64,000 bases of DNA from G963556115 sp963678205 (GCA_963678205.1 OY782760.1:2046001-2110000), one strand, 5' to 3'; shown: positions 17,514 to 26,693, counted from the stretch's first letter. Notes: generated by a model not told the origin, from the letters alone. Program-made: numbers and translations.

Positions 17514-19492
17514 TGTTTTTCTCCTATTTTTGTCTTGGATAATTCTTGATCATTAAGCCATTTTTTATAAATATTCTCAATAAACAGATTCTTACGGTTA
17601 GTAATTTCATTACCCTCTATCAATTCTATTCTCAATGGATTAGTTTCAACGTATTTTTGAAGGGCATTTAGACTTTTTTCTGAAAGTTTTGCGAGTTTTA
17701 GTGTTCCCGCGGGTATATTGTAAAAGTCTAGCACTAGCTTGAGTTTGCCATTTTTAAGATTTGACAGTTTCCCTTTAATAGTTCCAATTTCCTTGCTTTT
17801 GGCTTCAATAGCACTAAGTATAATATTATTGTTGCTTATTTCATAGTTAACAAGAAGCGAATTTAACGTAATTTTTGAAAGGGGGGGGATTAATTCAGGA
17901 CTGTTATTTTGTGTGTCTTTTAATGGGTCAAAGCATAATTTATTTAGTTTGTTTAGCTTTTTGGGTATTGATGAGATATTTGCTATTGCTGCACCACTAC
18001 TAAGGGCTGGTATAGTTACATCTTCAAGTTTTAATTGAACTTTTGTTTGGGCACTTTCAGCATGATTTTTATCCCATTTGTATAATATTGCAAGTTCTCC
18101 TTTTCCGCTGGTTGGAGTACAGTCAAGAATTTCAGGGAGAATTTTTGAAAATTTAACAAGAGTGCTAGCTGTATCTTTAATTTCAAGAGTTGCCATAACC
18201 GTTTCAGGCAGGTCAGTATTGGTTAGGGAAATATTTTTTGCAAATAATGTCAATTTACCTTCAGCGATTATTCCCTGTAAAGATATATTGGCTTCACCTT
18301 TGTCTGACTTGGCAATTCTTATCATTGCTTCACCAATATTAAAGTTCGATATTATCGCTGATGATGCGGTAAGATTTATTGCGGAAAATTTTGAAACAAG
18401 GTAGTTCAACCAATATGATTCTGAACTTGAAAATAGTTTATTCATATTTAATGATGATATAAATACATTTAGTGTATCCCATTTATTGTTTTTGGACTTA
18501 CTTGATTCTAATTTAAGAATTTTTTGACCACGTGTGCCTATTTTAATAGAAAAAAATTCTGTCAAGTTTAATATATTACGACTAAGTGTTGCTTCCATAT
18601 CAAGGTAGCGAGGAAGTTGAGGAATATTAATGTTCTCAAGTTGTCCTAAAATTAGTAGAGACTCTTCCTTTGTTTTAATTCTTCCTGAAAAACTAAGTCC
18701 TATTGGTAACTCTGGAAGTTCGGGGTATAGCATTTTTAGTACTGTTGTTGGCATATTTTCAACAGTAATGTTTGACTTGAGAATTTGTTTGCTTCTTTTG
18801 TCAAGTGTAAGTTCATGTATGTTGATATCTGATTTATAAGTTCTGGTTATTTCATCAATAGTTTTTGTAAATTTTGCATTTTTGCAAAATCCTTTTAGCG
18901 TCAGCAAATTATCTTTTAATAGTAAATTACCGTTGATATTTATAGCTGCAGTAGAATCGTGTAGTTCTAGTATCATTTTACAGTTCATTAAAACGAAATC
19001 TATGCTTGAAATATCAATAAATGGCAAGAAATCAGGAGCTTTTTTCTGTATTGATGATTCTAATCCCCTAATGTTGTAATTTCCAGTGTTGTCTCTTTGT
19101 ATATTCAGTATACCATCACGTATTTGTATAACAGGTTGTGAACTAACGCCACCAAAGAGAGAGTAAAAGCTTGAACTTGCTCTTATTGTATCAACAGATA
19201 CGACTGGAAGAATGAATGTTGGGTTCGGGCTTGCAATTTCCAATTCATGAATGTACAGGTCGGTGCGCCAATTACTACGCAATGCTGTGTCTGTATGATC
19301 AATATTAACATAGGTACTGTAGTTTAAAGATTTTTGAAACCAGTTTTTAAGATCTTTTTCGATTGTTTTCTGATCAATTAGTTCAGAGACCAAGCTAATA
19401 AATAAAAAATATAGACCTATAACAGATAATAAAATAATAATCTGCCCCGATAATTTAGATTCTTTTATACGCCTTATAGTTTTTCTTATCAT
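17510..19492 (-). CDS. AsmA-like membrane-anchored periplasmic protein
   Basis: A 660-residue protein with one N-terminal membrane helix (IIILLSVIGLYFLFISLVSEL) after a basic start, then a long beta-rich periplasmic part. IRDGILNIQRDNTGNYNIRG at about 123-142 is the hallmark AsmA-like strand pair. Later stretches (ISLQGIIAEGKLTLFAKNIS, IGTIKGKLSNLKNGKLKLVL) repeat the same pattern. AsmA-like proteins form hydrophobic grooves and several take part in phospholipid movement to the outer membrane. This gene is cotranscribed with the M50 protease, whose start codon it overlaps. The N-terminal match is good, but a C-terminal AsmA domain is not obvious by eye, so a DUF748-like relative is also possible. 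Confidence 0.65.
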   Translation of the reverse strand: MIRKTIRRIKESKLSGQIIILLSVIGLYFLFISLVSELIDQKTIEKDLKNWFQKSLNYSTYVNIDHTDTALRSNWRTDLYIHELEIASPNPTFILPVVSVDTIRASSSFYSLFGGVSSQPVIQIRDGILNIQRDNTGNYNIRGLESSIQKKAPDFLPFIDISSIDFVLMNCKMILELHDSTAAININGNLLLKDNLLTLKGFCKNAKFTKTIDEITRTYKSDINIHELTLDKRSKQILKSNITVENMPTTVLKMLYPELPELPIGLSFSGRIKTKEESLLILGQLENINIPQLPRYLDMEATLSRNILNLTEFFSIKIGTRGQKILKLESSKSKNNKWDTLNVFISSLNMNKLFSSSESYWLNYLVSKFSAINLTASSAIISNFNIGEAMIRIAKSDKGEANISLQGIIAEGKLTLFAKNISLTNTDLPETVMATLEIKDTASTLVKFSKILPEILDCTPTSGKGELAILYKWDKNHAESAQTKVQLKLEDVTIPALSSGAAIANISSIPKKLNKLNKLCFDPLKDTQNNSPELIPPLSKITLNSLLVNYEISNNNIILSAIEAKSKEIGTIKGKLSNLKNGKLKLVLDFYNIPAGTLKLAKLSEKSLNALQKYVETNPLRIELIEGNEITNRKNLFIENIYKKWLNDQELSKTKIGEKQ

Positions 19493-19709
19493 AATTTATA
19501 ATATTATACTATTTTTTATAAATATACACTCTAGAATTTTTAAAAATATGGGGTATAATCATTTTTTTAATATCAACAATATCTTTTATTTTTTTTCTGA
19601 GTATGCTTGAACTATTGAAAAGAATGTTGGTAAATAGATAAAAATATATAGATAACTATTTGTTAAATTAGATAAATTGATAATTTACTTAAATTTATTA
19701 ACTTTTTGC

Positions 19710-19738
19710 TTGACCAAAGTAATATTAAATCGCATAAT
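19710..19738 (+). promoter_or_regulatory. Promoter of serC
   Basis: TTGACC at 19710-19715 and CATAAT at 19733-19738 are 17 bases apart, giving a start near 19745 and a 5' leader of about 70 bases. The divergent gap 19493-19813 is otherwise very AT-rich, with no other gene visible. Confidence 0.7.
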
Positions 19739-19813
19739 ATGCGCAATAGATAAAAAAATACTTAAACCTATTGGTTTATTTTAAAATAATGTTTTTTAAT
19801 GCGAAAGGGAATT

Positions 19814-20893
19814 ATGGAAAGAGTATTTAATTTTGGTGCCGGACCGGCAGCACTACCACTACCTGTACTTGAAAAAGCACAAAAAGAGCTATTGAACTTT
19901 AACGGTTCAGGGATGTCCATAATGGAAATGTCGCATAGAAGCGCAGCATATCAGGCAGTAATTGATGCAGCAAATGCTGGCATTAGAAAAATTATGAATA
20001 TTAGTGATGATTATGAAGTTTTGTTTCTTCAAGGTGGTGCCAGCATGCAGTTTGCTATGATTCCTTTGAATCTCTTGAGTGAAGGAATGACTGCAAATTA
20101 TGTTAATAGTGGTAGTTGGGCAAAGAAAGCCATTACTGAAGGTAAGATTGTTGGGGATACTAAGGTTATATGGGATGGAGCTGATTCAAATTATATGACT
20201 ATGCCTAATCCTCAGGATATTGTTGAAACTGATAATGCTGCATATGTTCATGTTACATCAAATGAGACAATTGGTGGTGTGCAGATGAAGGAATTTCCAA
20301 AGACCAAGGCTCCACTTATTGCCGATATGTCAAGCGATGTTATGAGTCGTAAGATTGATGTAAATGATTTCGGAATGATATATTGTGGCGCGCAAAAGAA
20401 CATTGGCCCTTCAGGATTAGGACTTGTTATTCTCAGAAAAGACCTTTTGAATAGAACACCAGAGAGGCTTAACAGCTTACTAAAGTATACTATTCATGCT
20501 GAAAATGGTAGTATGTTTAATACTCCAAACACTTGGGCTATTTATATAGTTAAACTTATATGTGACTGGGTAGAGGGTATGGGTGGTATTGAAGGTCTTG
20601 AAAAACTTAATTCTGAGAAAGCAGCGGTTCTATATGATGCTCTTGATGGTTCTGATTTCTGGAAGCCATGTGCAAGTAAAGAGTATAGATCTTTGATGAA
20701 TGTTACTTGGAGAATAGCAGATAATGTTCTTGAATCTAAGTTCGTTTCTGAGGCGACTAAGGCTGGTTTTGTAGGGCTTAAAGGTCACCGCTCCGTTGGC
20801 GGAATTAGAGCAAGTATCTATAATGCATGTCCTAAAGCTGGTGTTGAAGCTCTTACTGAATTTATGGCAGAGTTTGAGAAAAATAACGGTTAG
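19814..20893 (+). CDS. serC: Phosphoserine aminotransferase
   Basis: A 359-residue class V aminotransferase that makes 3-phosphoserine from 3-phosphohydroxypyruvate and glutamate in serine synthesis; it can also serve pyridoxal phosphate synthesis. It opens with MERVFNFGAGPAALPLPVLE, the standard SerC N-terminus. The PLP lysine is in YCGAQKNIGPSG. Substrate-binding features include SHRSAAYQ and the C-terminal KGHRSVGGIRASIYNA. An ATG at 19799 would add five residues, but AAAGGGA at 19804-19810 and family alignment both favour 19814. Flanked by its own promoter and terminator, it is monocistronic. Confidence 0.96.
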   Translation: MERVFNFGAGPAALPLPVLEKAQKELLNFNGSGMSIMEMSHRSAAYQAVIDAANAGIRKIMNISDDYEVLFLQGGASMQFAMIPLNLLSEGMTANYVNSGSWAKKAITEGKIVGDTKVIWDGADSNYMTMPNPQDIVETDNAAYVHVTSNETIGGVQMKEFPKTKAPLIADMSSDVMSRKIDVNDFGMIYCGAQKNIGPSGLGLVILRKDLLNRTPERLNSLLKYTIHAENGSMFNTPNTWAIYIVKLICDWVEGMGGIEGLEKLNSEKAAVLYDALDGSDFWKPCASKEYRSLMNVTWRIADNVLESKFVSEATKAGFVGLKGHRSVGGIRASIYNACPKAGVEALTEFMAEFEKNNG

Positions 20894-20917
20894 TTTAAAT
20901 CTAGTATTAATATTTTT

Positions 20918-20952
20918 CCTCTACTTATTAATAATAAGTAGAGGGCTTTTTT
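20918..20952 (+). terminator. Terminator of serC
   Basis: A 13-base perfect stem (CCTCTACTTATTA at 20918-20930 against 20932-20944) is followed by GC and six T. In practice the innermost bases open to form the loop. Confidence 0.9.
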
Positions 20953-20974
20953 ATATATAAAGATTAATAAATAA

Positions 20975-21002
20975 ACAAGTGTGGAGTTAACTCCACACTT
21001 GT
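20975..21002 (-). terminator. 28-base perfect palindrome, probable flagellin terminator
   Basis: ACAAGTGTGGAGTT at 20975-20988 is the exact reverse complement of 20989-21002. Read on the minus strand, the hairpin comes 25 bases after the flagellin stop and is followed by TTTATTTATT. It faces the serC terminator. Confidence 0.75.
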
Positions 21003-21027
21003 CGAACGTAGTCTACTCTTCTCTTGA

Positions 21028-23580
21028 TTATCCGAGTAGTGACATGACATTTTGGCTAAGTTTGTTAGCCTGAGCAAGCATTGATGTACCTGCCTGAACC
21101 ATAACCTGATTCTTAGAGAAGTCTGTTGACTCTTTCGCCATATCAGCGTCTCTAATGTAACTTTCAGTCTTGGTGATGTTTTCTACTGCAACACTTAAGC
21201 TGTTCGCATTTGTTTCGAGCATATTAGCCTGGAATGCACCAATATTCGCTCTAAGCTCTGATACATCTTCAATAGCCTGGTCGATAATCTCAAGAGACTT
21301 CACAGGATCAGAAGCAAGGCTTGCCCAACCGCCTGAGAGCATATCGTTGATTGACAGTGTCTTGTCTGATTTAAGAGAAGTGCCGAAGCTATCATGGAAG
21401 TCAACTTTACCAAGCTCAGTAGCAGTCATATTCTTGACAGAAAGGATGGTTCTTTCCTGATCGCCAGAACCTTCACCCAGCTGCATCTGCATACCACCCT
21501 GCCAGCCACCAAGTGATTCTGTTGTACTATGAATTGCGTGATTTACATAGTTCTCTACATCATTATCCAAGTTACCAGCTCTTGTACCGAATGAACCTTC
21601 ATCATAACCTACTGCAGCAATGGTTGTGGTACCAAGCCCACCTTTATTGAAGGCAATCTTTGCGGTAGTATCAAGATTAGCAATTTCTCCGGTAATACCG
21701 TCAAGCTTGAGTTCCTGACCATTTAACGAGATAGTCGCATCACGACCACGCTCCTCCCATTTGGCTCCATCAATTCCGGCATCAATCAAGACAGGACCAT
21801 CTACCTCACTATACCTGCTGAAGATAGCGCCTTCCTGCTGATCAAGTTTTACAAAACTATTTGAGCCGTAATCTTCAGCTGAAATTCTAAGACCAAGGTT
21901 CTCTGAATTTATCACTGTCTCAAAAGAAAGGTCCTGAGTTGCATCATGCATATCAAAATTCAGTGTACCATATAGACCTGATGTACCACCGTTACTACCT
22001 GCATCAGCAGCATAAATCCTAAGGCTGGTACCTCCACCGTCTGTATTTGCTGCCAAATCAACTTTATCTGATTGAGCAACAAGGTCTTCATCACGCATAC
22101 GTGCATCTCTATAAACAAAGACTTGAGAAGTACCACTTGAATTTAGATCGGCTTTAACATACATTCTGCCTGATTCATCAGTATTTTCACCAAGTTTGAC
22201 ACCACTTAGGTATGAACCGGAATTCATAAAGTGTGAATCTGACGTTGAGCCAGCAGTTGATGATGCAAGATTAAGAGCAGAGAAGTCAACTGTTTCTGTA
22301 CCAGTGCCGTCTGTTGAACTTTCTGTTGTATCATTCTGCATATAACCAAGCTGTAGGGTTGAAGTCATACCAGCAGAAAGATTACTTGAGAAGGTAAGAT
22401 CAATACCAGCAAAGTTTGAGTTATTGACAGCCATAATCTGAGTGTCACCATTCACATCTACATCGCCTTCAGCAACCTTCATAGTCATGGCTGAATCTTT
22501 AAAGATTTCAAATGTATCATCATCTATCATCTTGAGGTATGCACGACCATATCCATCTATATTTACGCCTTCCTTCATATTACTAGCGCCTGCACTAGTA
22601 AGCGAAATATTTGATACACCCTCATCTGATATCTCACCAAGAGCTGTCCTGTTAAAGACATCAGCTGCTTGTGCTGTGTGAGCAATGGTACTGCTAAGAT
22701 CCTGCGACTGAGCTGTTGTATCTAGAACTGAAGCATTAGCGTCATAGATAAGAGTAGCTTCAACACCTGTAGAATCTTTTACGGAATTGATAGAAGTAAC
22801 CATTTCACCAAGGTGTGTACCTTTAGCAAAGCTGAGATAACGGCTACCTTTTTCTCCACTAAGGGTAAATGCCTGGTCATCTGTAAGCGTATAGTTCTTG
22901 GTTGCATCAGAATTACCAGTCATCAACTGCGTAGCTGCAGACTTATTCTTTGATATTTCAAAATACGCTTTCTGAGCTTCATTACCATTATCTATATCAT
23001 CTCCTGCAGCATTTGTACCTTTACCTGAGAAATTGATATTGAGTTTGAAGTCATCGCGTTTGAAGATCTGACGAATATCGGTCTGGTTTTCATCGATAAG
23101 CTTCATATCATGAGTATCAGTAACCATTACTGAACTATCATATGTAAGCTCTTTGTTGCCGTTGAGCAGGAACTGATCAGAGAACTTGGTTGTACGTGCA
23201 ATACGGTCAAGCGTCTGAATTGATGAGTCAACTTCTGCTTGGTCAGCTGCTACCTGTTCTGGTGAAGTTATACCATTATTAGCGGAGTGAACAGCAAGCT
23301 GACGCATCTTTTTAAGAATGTTGTTCATTTCATTTAGAGCACCTTCAGCGATACCAAGAACGTTATTAGCTTCCTGGGTATTCTGAATAGCTCTTTCAAG
23401 ACCAACATTTTGAGCTCTTAATTGCTCTGAAATTACAAGACCAGATGGGTCGTCTTTACCGCTATTAATTTTGTAGCCAGTTGAAAGGCGAGTGAGAGAT
23501 GAGCTCATTTTGCTGTTATTAGCATTTAGAGCATTTTGAGTAGCGATTGCATTAAGATTATTTGCAACGATCATAGGCAT
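21028..23580 (-). CDS. fliC: Flagellin, very long form
   Basis: An 850-residue flagellar filament subunit. The N-terminal D0/D1 region is classical (IVANNLNAIATQNALNANNS, LTRLSTGYKINSGKDDPSGL, IQNTQEANNVLGIAEGALNE). The C-terminal D1/D0 region is also classical (NIGAFQANMLETNANSLSVA, then AKESTDFSKNQVMVQAGTSM) and ends in NVMSLLG. Between about residues 150 and 750 lies a large surface-exposed variable region, rich in Ser, Thr, Asp and Gly. Common flagellins are 270-500 residues. An ATG at 23607 is in frame, but AAGGAGG at 23589-23595 lies 8 bases ahead of the ATG at 23580, giving the expected MPMIVANN start. A sigma-28 type promoter lies about 210 bases upstream. No other flagellar genes are in the window. 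Confidence 0.96.
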   Translation of the reverse strand: MPMIVANNLNAIATQNALNANNSKMSSSLTRLSTGYKINSGKDDPSGLVISEQLRAQNVGLERAIQNTQEANNVLGIAEGALNEMNNILKKMRQLAVHSANNGITSPEQVAADQAEVDSSIQTLDRIARTTKFSDQFLLNGNKELTYDSSVMVTDTHDMKLIDENQTDIRQIFKRDDFKLNINFSGKGTNAAGDDIDNGNEAQKAYFEISKNKSAATQLMTGNSDATKNYTLTDDQAFTLSGEKGSRYLSFAKGTHLGEMVTSINSVKDSTGVEATLIYDANASVLDTTAQSQDLSSTIAHTAQAADVFNRTALGEISDEGVSNISLTSAGASNMKEGVNIDGYGRAYLKMIDDDTFEIFKDSAMTMKVAEGDVDVNGDTQIMAVNNSNFAGIDLTFSSNLSAGMTSTLQLGYMQNDTTESSTDGTGTETVDFSALNLASSTAGSTSDSHFMNSGSYLSGVKLGENTDESGRMYVKADLNSSGTSQVFVYRDARMRDEDLVAQSDKVDLAANTDGGGTSLRIYAADAGSNGGTSGLYGTLNFDMHDATQDLSFETVINSENLGLRISAEDYGSNSFVKLDQQEGAIFSRYSEVDGPVLIDAGIDGAKWEERGRDATISLNGQELKLDGITGEIANLDTTAKIAFNKGGLGTTTIAAVGYDEGSFGTRAGNLDNDVENYVNHAIHSTTESLGGWQGGMQMQLGEGSGDQERTILSVKNMTATELGKVDFHDSFGTSLKSDKTLSINDMLSGGWASLASDPVKSLEIIDQAIEDVSELRANIGAFQANMLETNANSLSVAVENITKTESYIRDADMAKESTDFSKNQVMVQAGTSMLAQANKLSQNVMSLLG

Positions 23581-23785
23581 GGGGATTTCCTCCTTGAAAT
23601 CATTCATACTAATTAAAAATTAATTTTGTAGCGTCCGTGCTACGTGAGTTCATTTGTATTACTCAGTTGAACCCGCACAAGTACTGAGGCGCAAAGCGCA
23701 TATTTTGCTTCTTACTACATTCAATGTCTTCTATGTCACACTCCTTTCATACCATAACCAAGAGAATAATTTTACGTTCATGACA
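23581..23785 (-). promoter_or_regulatory. Long structured 5' leader of the flagellin mRNA
   Basis: About 200 bases separate the predicted transcription start from the flagellin ATG. They can form small hairpins, such as GTAGC/GCTAC around 23627-23642 and GCGC/GCGC near 23690-23700, and end in a strong AAGGAGG. No open reading frame of note is present. The leader may set mRNA stability or translation timing; this is inference. Confidence 0.45.
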
Positions 23786-23791
23786 AGTAGA

Positions 23792-23818
23792 GTAACGGCT
23801 TGAATCAAACAATCTTTA
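23792..23818 (-). promoter_or_regulatory. Sigma-28 (FliA) type promoter of flagellin
   Basis: On the minus strand TAAAGATT (23811-23818), 11 bases, then GCCGTTAC (23792-23799). The FliA consensus is TAAAGTTT, 11 bases, GCCGATAA: 7 of 8 and 6 of 8 bases match with exact spacing. Confidence 0.8.
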
Positions 23819-23895
23819 AAAGAAAAAGCTTATTTTATTTTAATTATTTTTTATGAAATTAATTACAGGGTTTTGACGTATACTGTGTAAATAAT

Positions 23896-23923
23896 AAAGC
23901 ATACCAATGTACTGGTATGCTTT
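23896..23923 (-). terminator. Terminator of enolase
   Basis: AAGCATACCA at 23897-23906 pairs perfectly with TGGTATGCTT at 23913-23922 around a 6-base loop. On the minus strand it follows the eno stop by about 30 bases and leads into TTTATTATTT, insulating eno from the flagellin promoter. Confidence 0.8.
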
Positions 23924-23952
23924 TAAGTGATTGTTTTATAATATGTTGTGTT

Positions 23953-25233
23953 TTATAGTGAGTAGAAGGTCTCTCTTCCGGCATATACAGCCTGCTCAGA
24001 TAATTCTTCTTCAATTCTTAAAAGTTGGTTGTATTTTGCAATACGATCTGTTCGGCATAAAGATCCTGTTTTTATTTGTCCAGCGTTTGTCGCAACTGCA
24101 ATATCAGCAATAGTTGTATCTTCTGTTTCTCCTGAACGGTGACTGATTACAGCCGTATAATTTGCTTTCTTGGCCATTTCAATTGCGTCGAGTGTTTCTG
24201 TTAGTGTTCCAATCTGGTTTACTTTTATTAAAATTGAATTGGCGCAGCCTTCAGAAATACCTTTTGCTAATCTGACAGTATTAGTAACAAAGAAATCATC
24301 GCCTACAAGTTGAATTTTACTTCCAAGATTTTTGGTAAGATCTTTCCAACCTGCCCAGTCGTCTTCTGCCATTCCGTCTTCAATACTTATTATTGGATAC
24401 TTGCAAACAAGTTCGTCCCAGTATCCTATCATTTCACTGGGACTTAATTTTCTGTTTTCTGAGGCTAGGTGATATATACCGTCTTTGTAGAATTCGCTAC
24501 TTGCTGGATCCATGGCAATAAGAATATCACTTTCAGGTTTGTACCCAGCATCATTAATCGCTTTGATAATAATTTCTAGTGCTTCTTCATTACTATTTAA
24601 GTCTGGAGCAAAACCTCCTTCATCGCCAACAGCTGTGTTTAGACCAGCTTCCTTTAATACACTCTTAAGTGTATGGAATACTTCTGTGACATAACGTAAT
24701 CCTTCACGAAATGAAGTGGCTCCTACAGGCATAATCATAAATTCTTGTAAGTCAACATTATTGTCTGCATGTGAGCCTCCGTTAATAATATTACACATTG
24801 GAACAGGCATCGTGTGTGCATTTGAGCCTCCAATATATTTGTATAGTGGTAGTCCTGAATAAGAGCTTGCTGCTTTGGCTACAGCTAAAGATACACCAAG
24901 TATTGCGTTAGCACCAAAGTTTGATTTATTCCCTGTACCGTCAGCTTCAATTAATAATGTATCGATTTCACGTTGATCTCTGCAGTCACGACCTGCAAGT
25001 AGGGGGGATATTTTTGTATTGACATTTTCAACTGCTCTTAATACACCTTTTCCATGATATCTGGGCTCGTCTTGGTCTCGAAGCTCAACTGCTTCGTGCA
25101 CACCTGTGGATGCACCAGAAGGAACAGCAGCTCTACCAAACGCGCCTGACTCAGTTATAACCTCGACTTCAACAGTGGGGTTACCTCTAGAGTCTAAAAT
25201 TTCTCTTGCGTGTGTACTGATTATATTAGGCAT
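23953..25233 (-). CDS. eno: Enolase
   Basis: A 426-residue glycolytic enzyme interconverting 2-phosphoglycerate and phosphoenolpyruvate. The N-terminus is canonical (ILDSRGNPTVEVEV). AVPSGASTGVHEAVELRD holds the mobile loop, and the catalytic region has VGDDFFVTN and the Lys in ILIKVNQIGTLTET. The C-terminal signature is SHRSGETEDTTIADIAVATN and QIKTGSLCRTDRIAKYNQLL. Length matches bacterial enolases (about 430). GAAAGGAAA ahead of the ATG acts as ribosome site. It has its own terminator and appears monocistronic. A TATAAT-like box sits near 25280 on the minus strand, but I cannot find a convincing -35. Confidence 0.98.
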   Translation of the reverse strand: MPNIISTHAREILDSRGNPTVEVEVITESGAFGRAAVPSGASTGVHEAVELRDQDEPRYHGKGVLRAVENVNTKISPLLAGRDCRDQREIDTLLIEADGTGNKSNFGANAILGVSLAVAKAASSYSGLPLYKYIGGSNAHTMPVPMCNIINGGSHADNNVDLQEFMIMPVGATSFREGLRYVTEVFHTLKSVLKEAGLNTAVGDEGGFAPDLNSNEEALEIIIKAINDAGYKPESDILIAMDPASSEFYKDGIYHLASENRKLSPSEMIGYWDELVCKYPIISIEDGMAEDDWAGWKDLTKNLGSKIQLVGDDFFVTNTVRLAKGISEGCANSILIKVNQIGTLTETLDAIEMAKKANYTAVISHRSGETEDTTIADIAVATNAGQIKTGSLCRTDRIAKYNQLLRIEEELSEQAVYAGRETFYSL

Positions 25234-25331
25234 AATGTTTCCTTTCGTAATAATAAGAGTAAACTAAAAGCTACTATTATTATATACGAAAAAAAGAATA
25301 CATCATTTGTAAAAACCAATTTTATAAAAAG

Positions 25332-26471
25332 TTATTCTACAGTTGATTGCCTTATTATTAATTCACCGTTAATCCTGTGTGAACATGGGGGTGTTTGAGG
25401 GTTCGCTATGCGTTCGATAAGTATACTTACAGCGGCTCTTGCTATTTCAATACAGGGCTGACGATAGGTTGTTAGTGGTATTGAGAGAAGTTTTGCATAT
25501 TTGACATCATCAAATCCTACCACTTTGAGATCTTTGGGGATTCTTACTCCGCGTTCAAGAAACTCTGGAATAAGTTTCGCTGCCGCGGCATCATTGTAGC
25601 AGATTAGTGAACAGAGGCTATGATCATTAATAAGCATCTCAACAGTCTCGCTAGGTGTAGGCGCTGTTGTTAATAACTTTACAGAAATTTTTCTGTCATG
25701 AACACTTTGTATTGCTAGGTTAACTCCAATGTATCTTTGTTCAATAGTATTAGCAACGTTTGGAGTGCTCAAAAAGATAATTTCGCTGCAACCGAGCTCT
25801 ATTAAGTGCATAGCTACTTCGTATCCAGCTACAATATGGTTCATACTTACAAGATCATGCGAACTGCTTTCAGGGAAAGAAGTAAAATCTCTATCAAGTA
25901 GAACCATTGGAATATTTGCTTTATTAAATTGTTCGCAAATTGCTCTATTTATATCCAGAGCTTGTTCCGAAAACTCTAGTGGAGAGAAAAACACTCCGTT
26001 TACATGTTGGTCTATATATTTTCGAGCGATTTGTAAAGCATATTCCTGGCCTTGACCTTCAATAAAAATATTGCCCCCCCACATGAGAGAAAAGTTATTT
26101 TCATCAATTGCTAAGGAAAAGTTTTTATCATTTGCCTGATTGGCAATTTCACCAAATATTGGCTCAAAAATTTCAGTATCTTTTAGATATGGAATAATTG
26201 TGCCAAGTCTATATTCGTTGGCGCTATCATTGTTTAATTCTTTTATTACTGCCGTACCATAACCAGCTTTACGAGTGACATAGCCTTCTTTTTTTAGTAA
26301 ATTAAGAGCTTTAGCAATAGTAGGCCTAGAGGTATTAAACTGTTCTGCAATACGAGCTTCGGTCGGGAATAGTTCACCATAAGTGTATCTTCCTTCATCG
26401 ATTTCTTTTTTAAAAAAATCGTATATTTTTTGCATTTTACCTTTACGTGGGTTCACAGTATTTCCTAGCAT
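25332..26471 (-). CDS. GntR-LacI (AraR-type) transcriptional regulator
   Basis: A 379-residue regulator with two parts. Residues 10-75 are a GntR winged helix-turn-helix (GELFPTEARIAEQFNTSRPT, then IAKALNLLKKEGYVTRKAGY). From about 90 to the end is a LacI/periplasmic-binding-type sensor domain (GTIIPYLKDTEIFEPIFGEI, VNGVFFSPLEF, KDLKVVGFDDVKYAKLLSIP). B. subtilis AraR has this chimaeric plan. It is divergent from a PfkB sugar kinase, so a sugar or sugar phosphate is the likely effector. The start is uncertain: ATG at 26471 lacks a ribosome site, whereas an internal GTG (Val6) with AGGAA ahead or ATG at Met13 with AAAGG ahead are better. The Met13 start would leave the DNA-binding domain intact. 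Confidence 0.88.
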   Translation of the reverse strand: MLGNTVNPRKGKMQKIYDFFKKEIDEGRYTYGELFPTEARIAEQFNTSRPTIAKALNLLKKEGYVTRKAGYGTAVIKELNNDSANEYRLGTIIPYLKDTEIFEPIFGEIANQANDKNFSLAIDENNFSLMWGGNIFIEGQGQEYALQIARKYIDQHVNGVFFSPLEFSEQALDINRAICEQFNKANIPMVLLDRDFTSFPESSSHDLVSMNHIVAGYEVAMHLIELGCSEIIFLSTPNVANTIEQRYIGVNLAIQSVHDRKISVKLLTTAPTPSETVEMLINDHSLCSLICYNDAAAAKLIPEFLERGVRIPKDLKVVGFDDVKYAKLLSIPLTTYRQPCIEIARAAVSILIERIANPQTPPCSHRINGELIIRQSTVE

Positions 26472-26500
26472 TTAACATTTTAAAAAGAAAGATTTAGATA

Positions 26501-26547
26501 ATTTGTATTGAAAATATTTATATAAAATTTATATATACAATACAAAT
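26501..26547. promoter_or_regulatory. Inverted repeat, AraR-like half sites
   Basis: ATTTGTATTG at 26501-26510 is exactly repeated inverted as CAATACAAAT at 26538-26547. The half site ATTTGTA/TACAAAT equals that of the B. subtilis AraR operator (ATTTGTACGTACAAAT), although here the arms are 27 bases apart. It lies just upstream of the regulator gene. Confidence 0.45.
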
Positions 26548-26568
26548 GTAAACCATTAATGATTAAAA

Positions 26569-26587
26569 TGCAAATAAATTATTTGCA
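26569..26587. promoter_or_regulatory. 19-base palindrome, candidate operator
   Basis: TGCAAATAA and TTATTTGCA are perfectly paired around a single central A, 18 bases upstream of the -35 of the kinase gene. A half copy, TGCAAATA, recurs at 26669-26676 just ahead of the kinase ribosome site. Confidence 0.5.
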
Positions 26588-26604
26588 AAATATAAAAAAA
26601 ATGA

Positions 26605-26631
26605 TTGAATCTTATGAAAATATTATATAAT
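26605..26631 (+). promoter_or_regulatory. Candidate promoter of the PfkB kinase
   Basis: TTGAAT at 26605-26610 and an exact TATAAT at 26626-26631 are separated by 15 bases, shorter than the ideal 17. Confidence 0.4.
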
Positions 26632-26693
26632 AATAGTGTTAAACATTTTTTATGGTTGTGTTTGTCAATGCAAATATTTTAGGAAATTATATT

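Noticed and set aside
23581..23607. Upstream ATG of flagellin
   Set aside because: The added codons cover the ribosome site, and the family starts at MPMIVANN.
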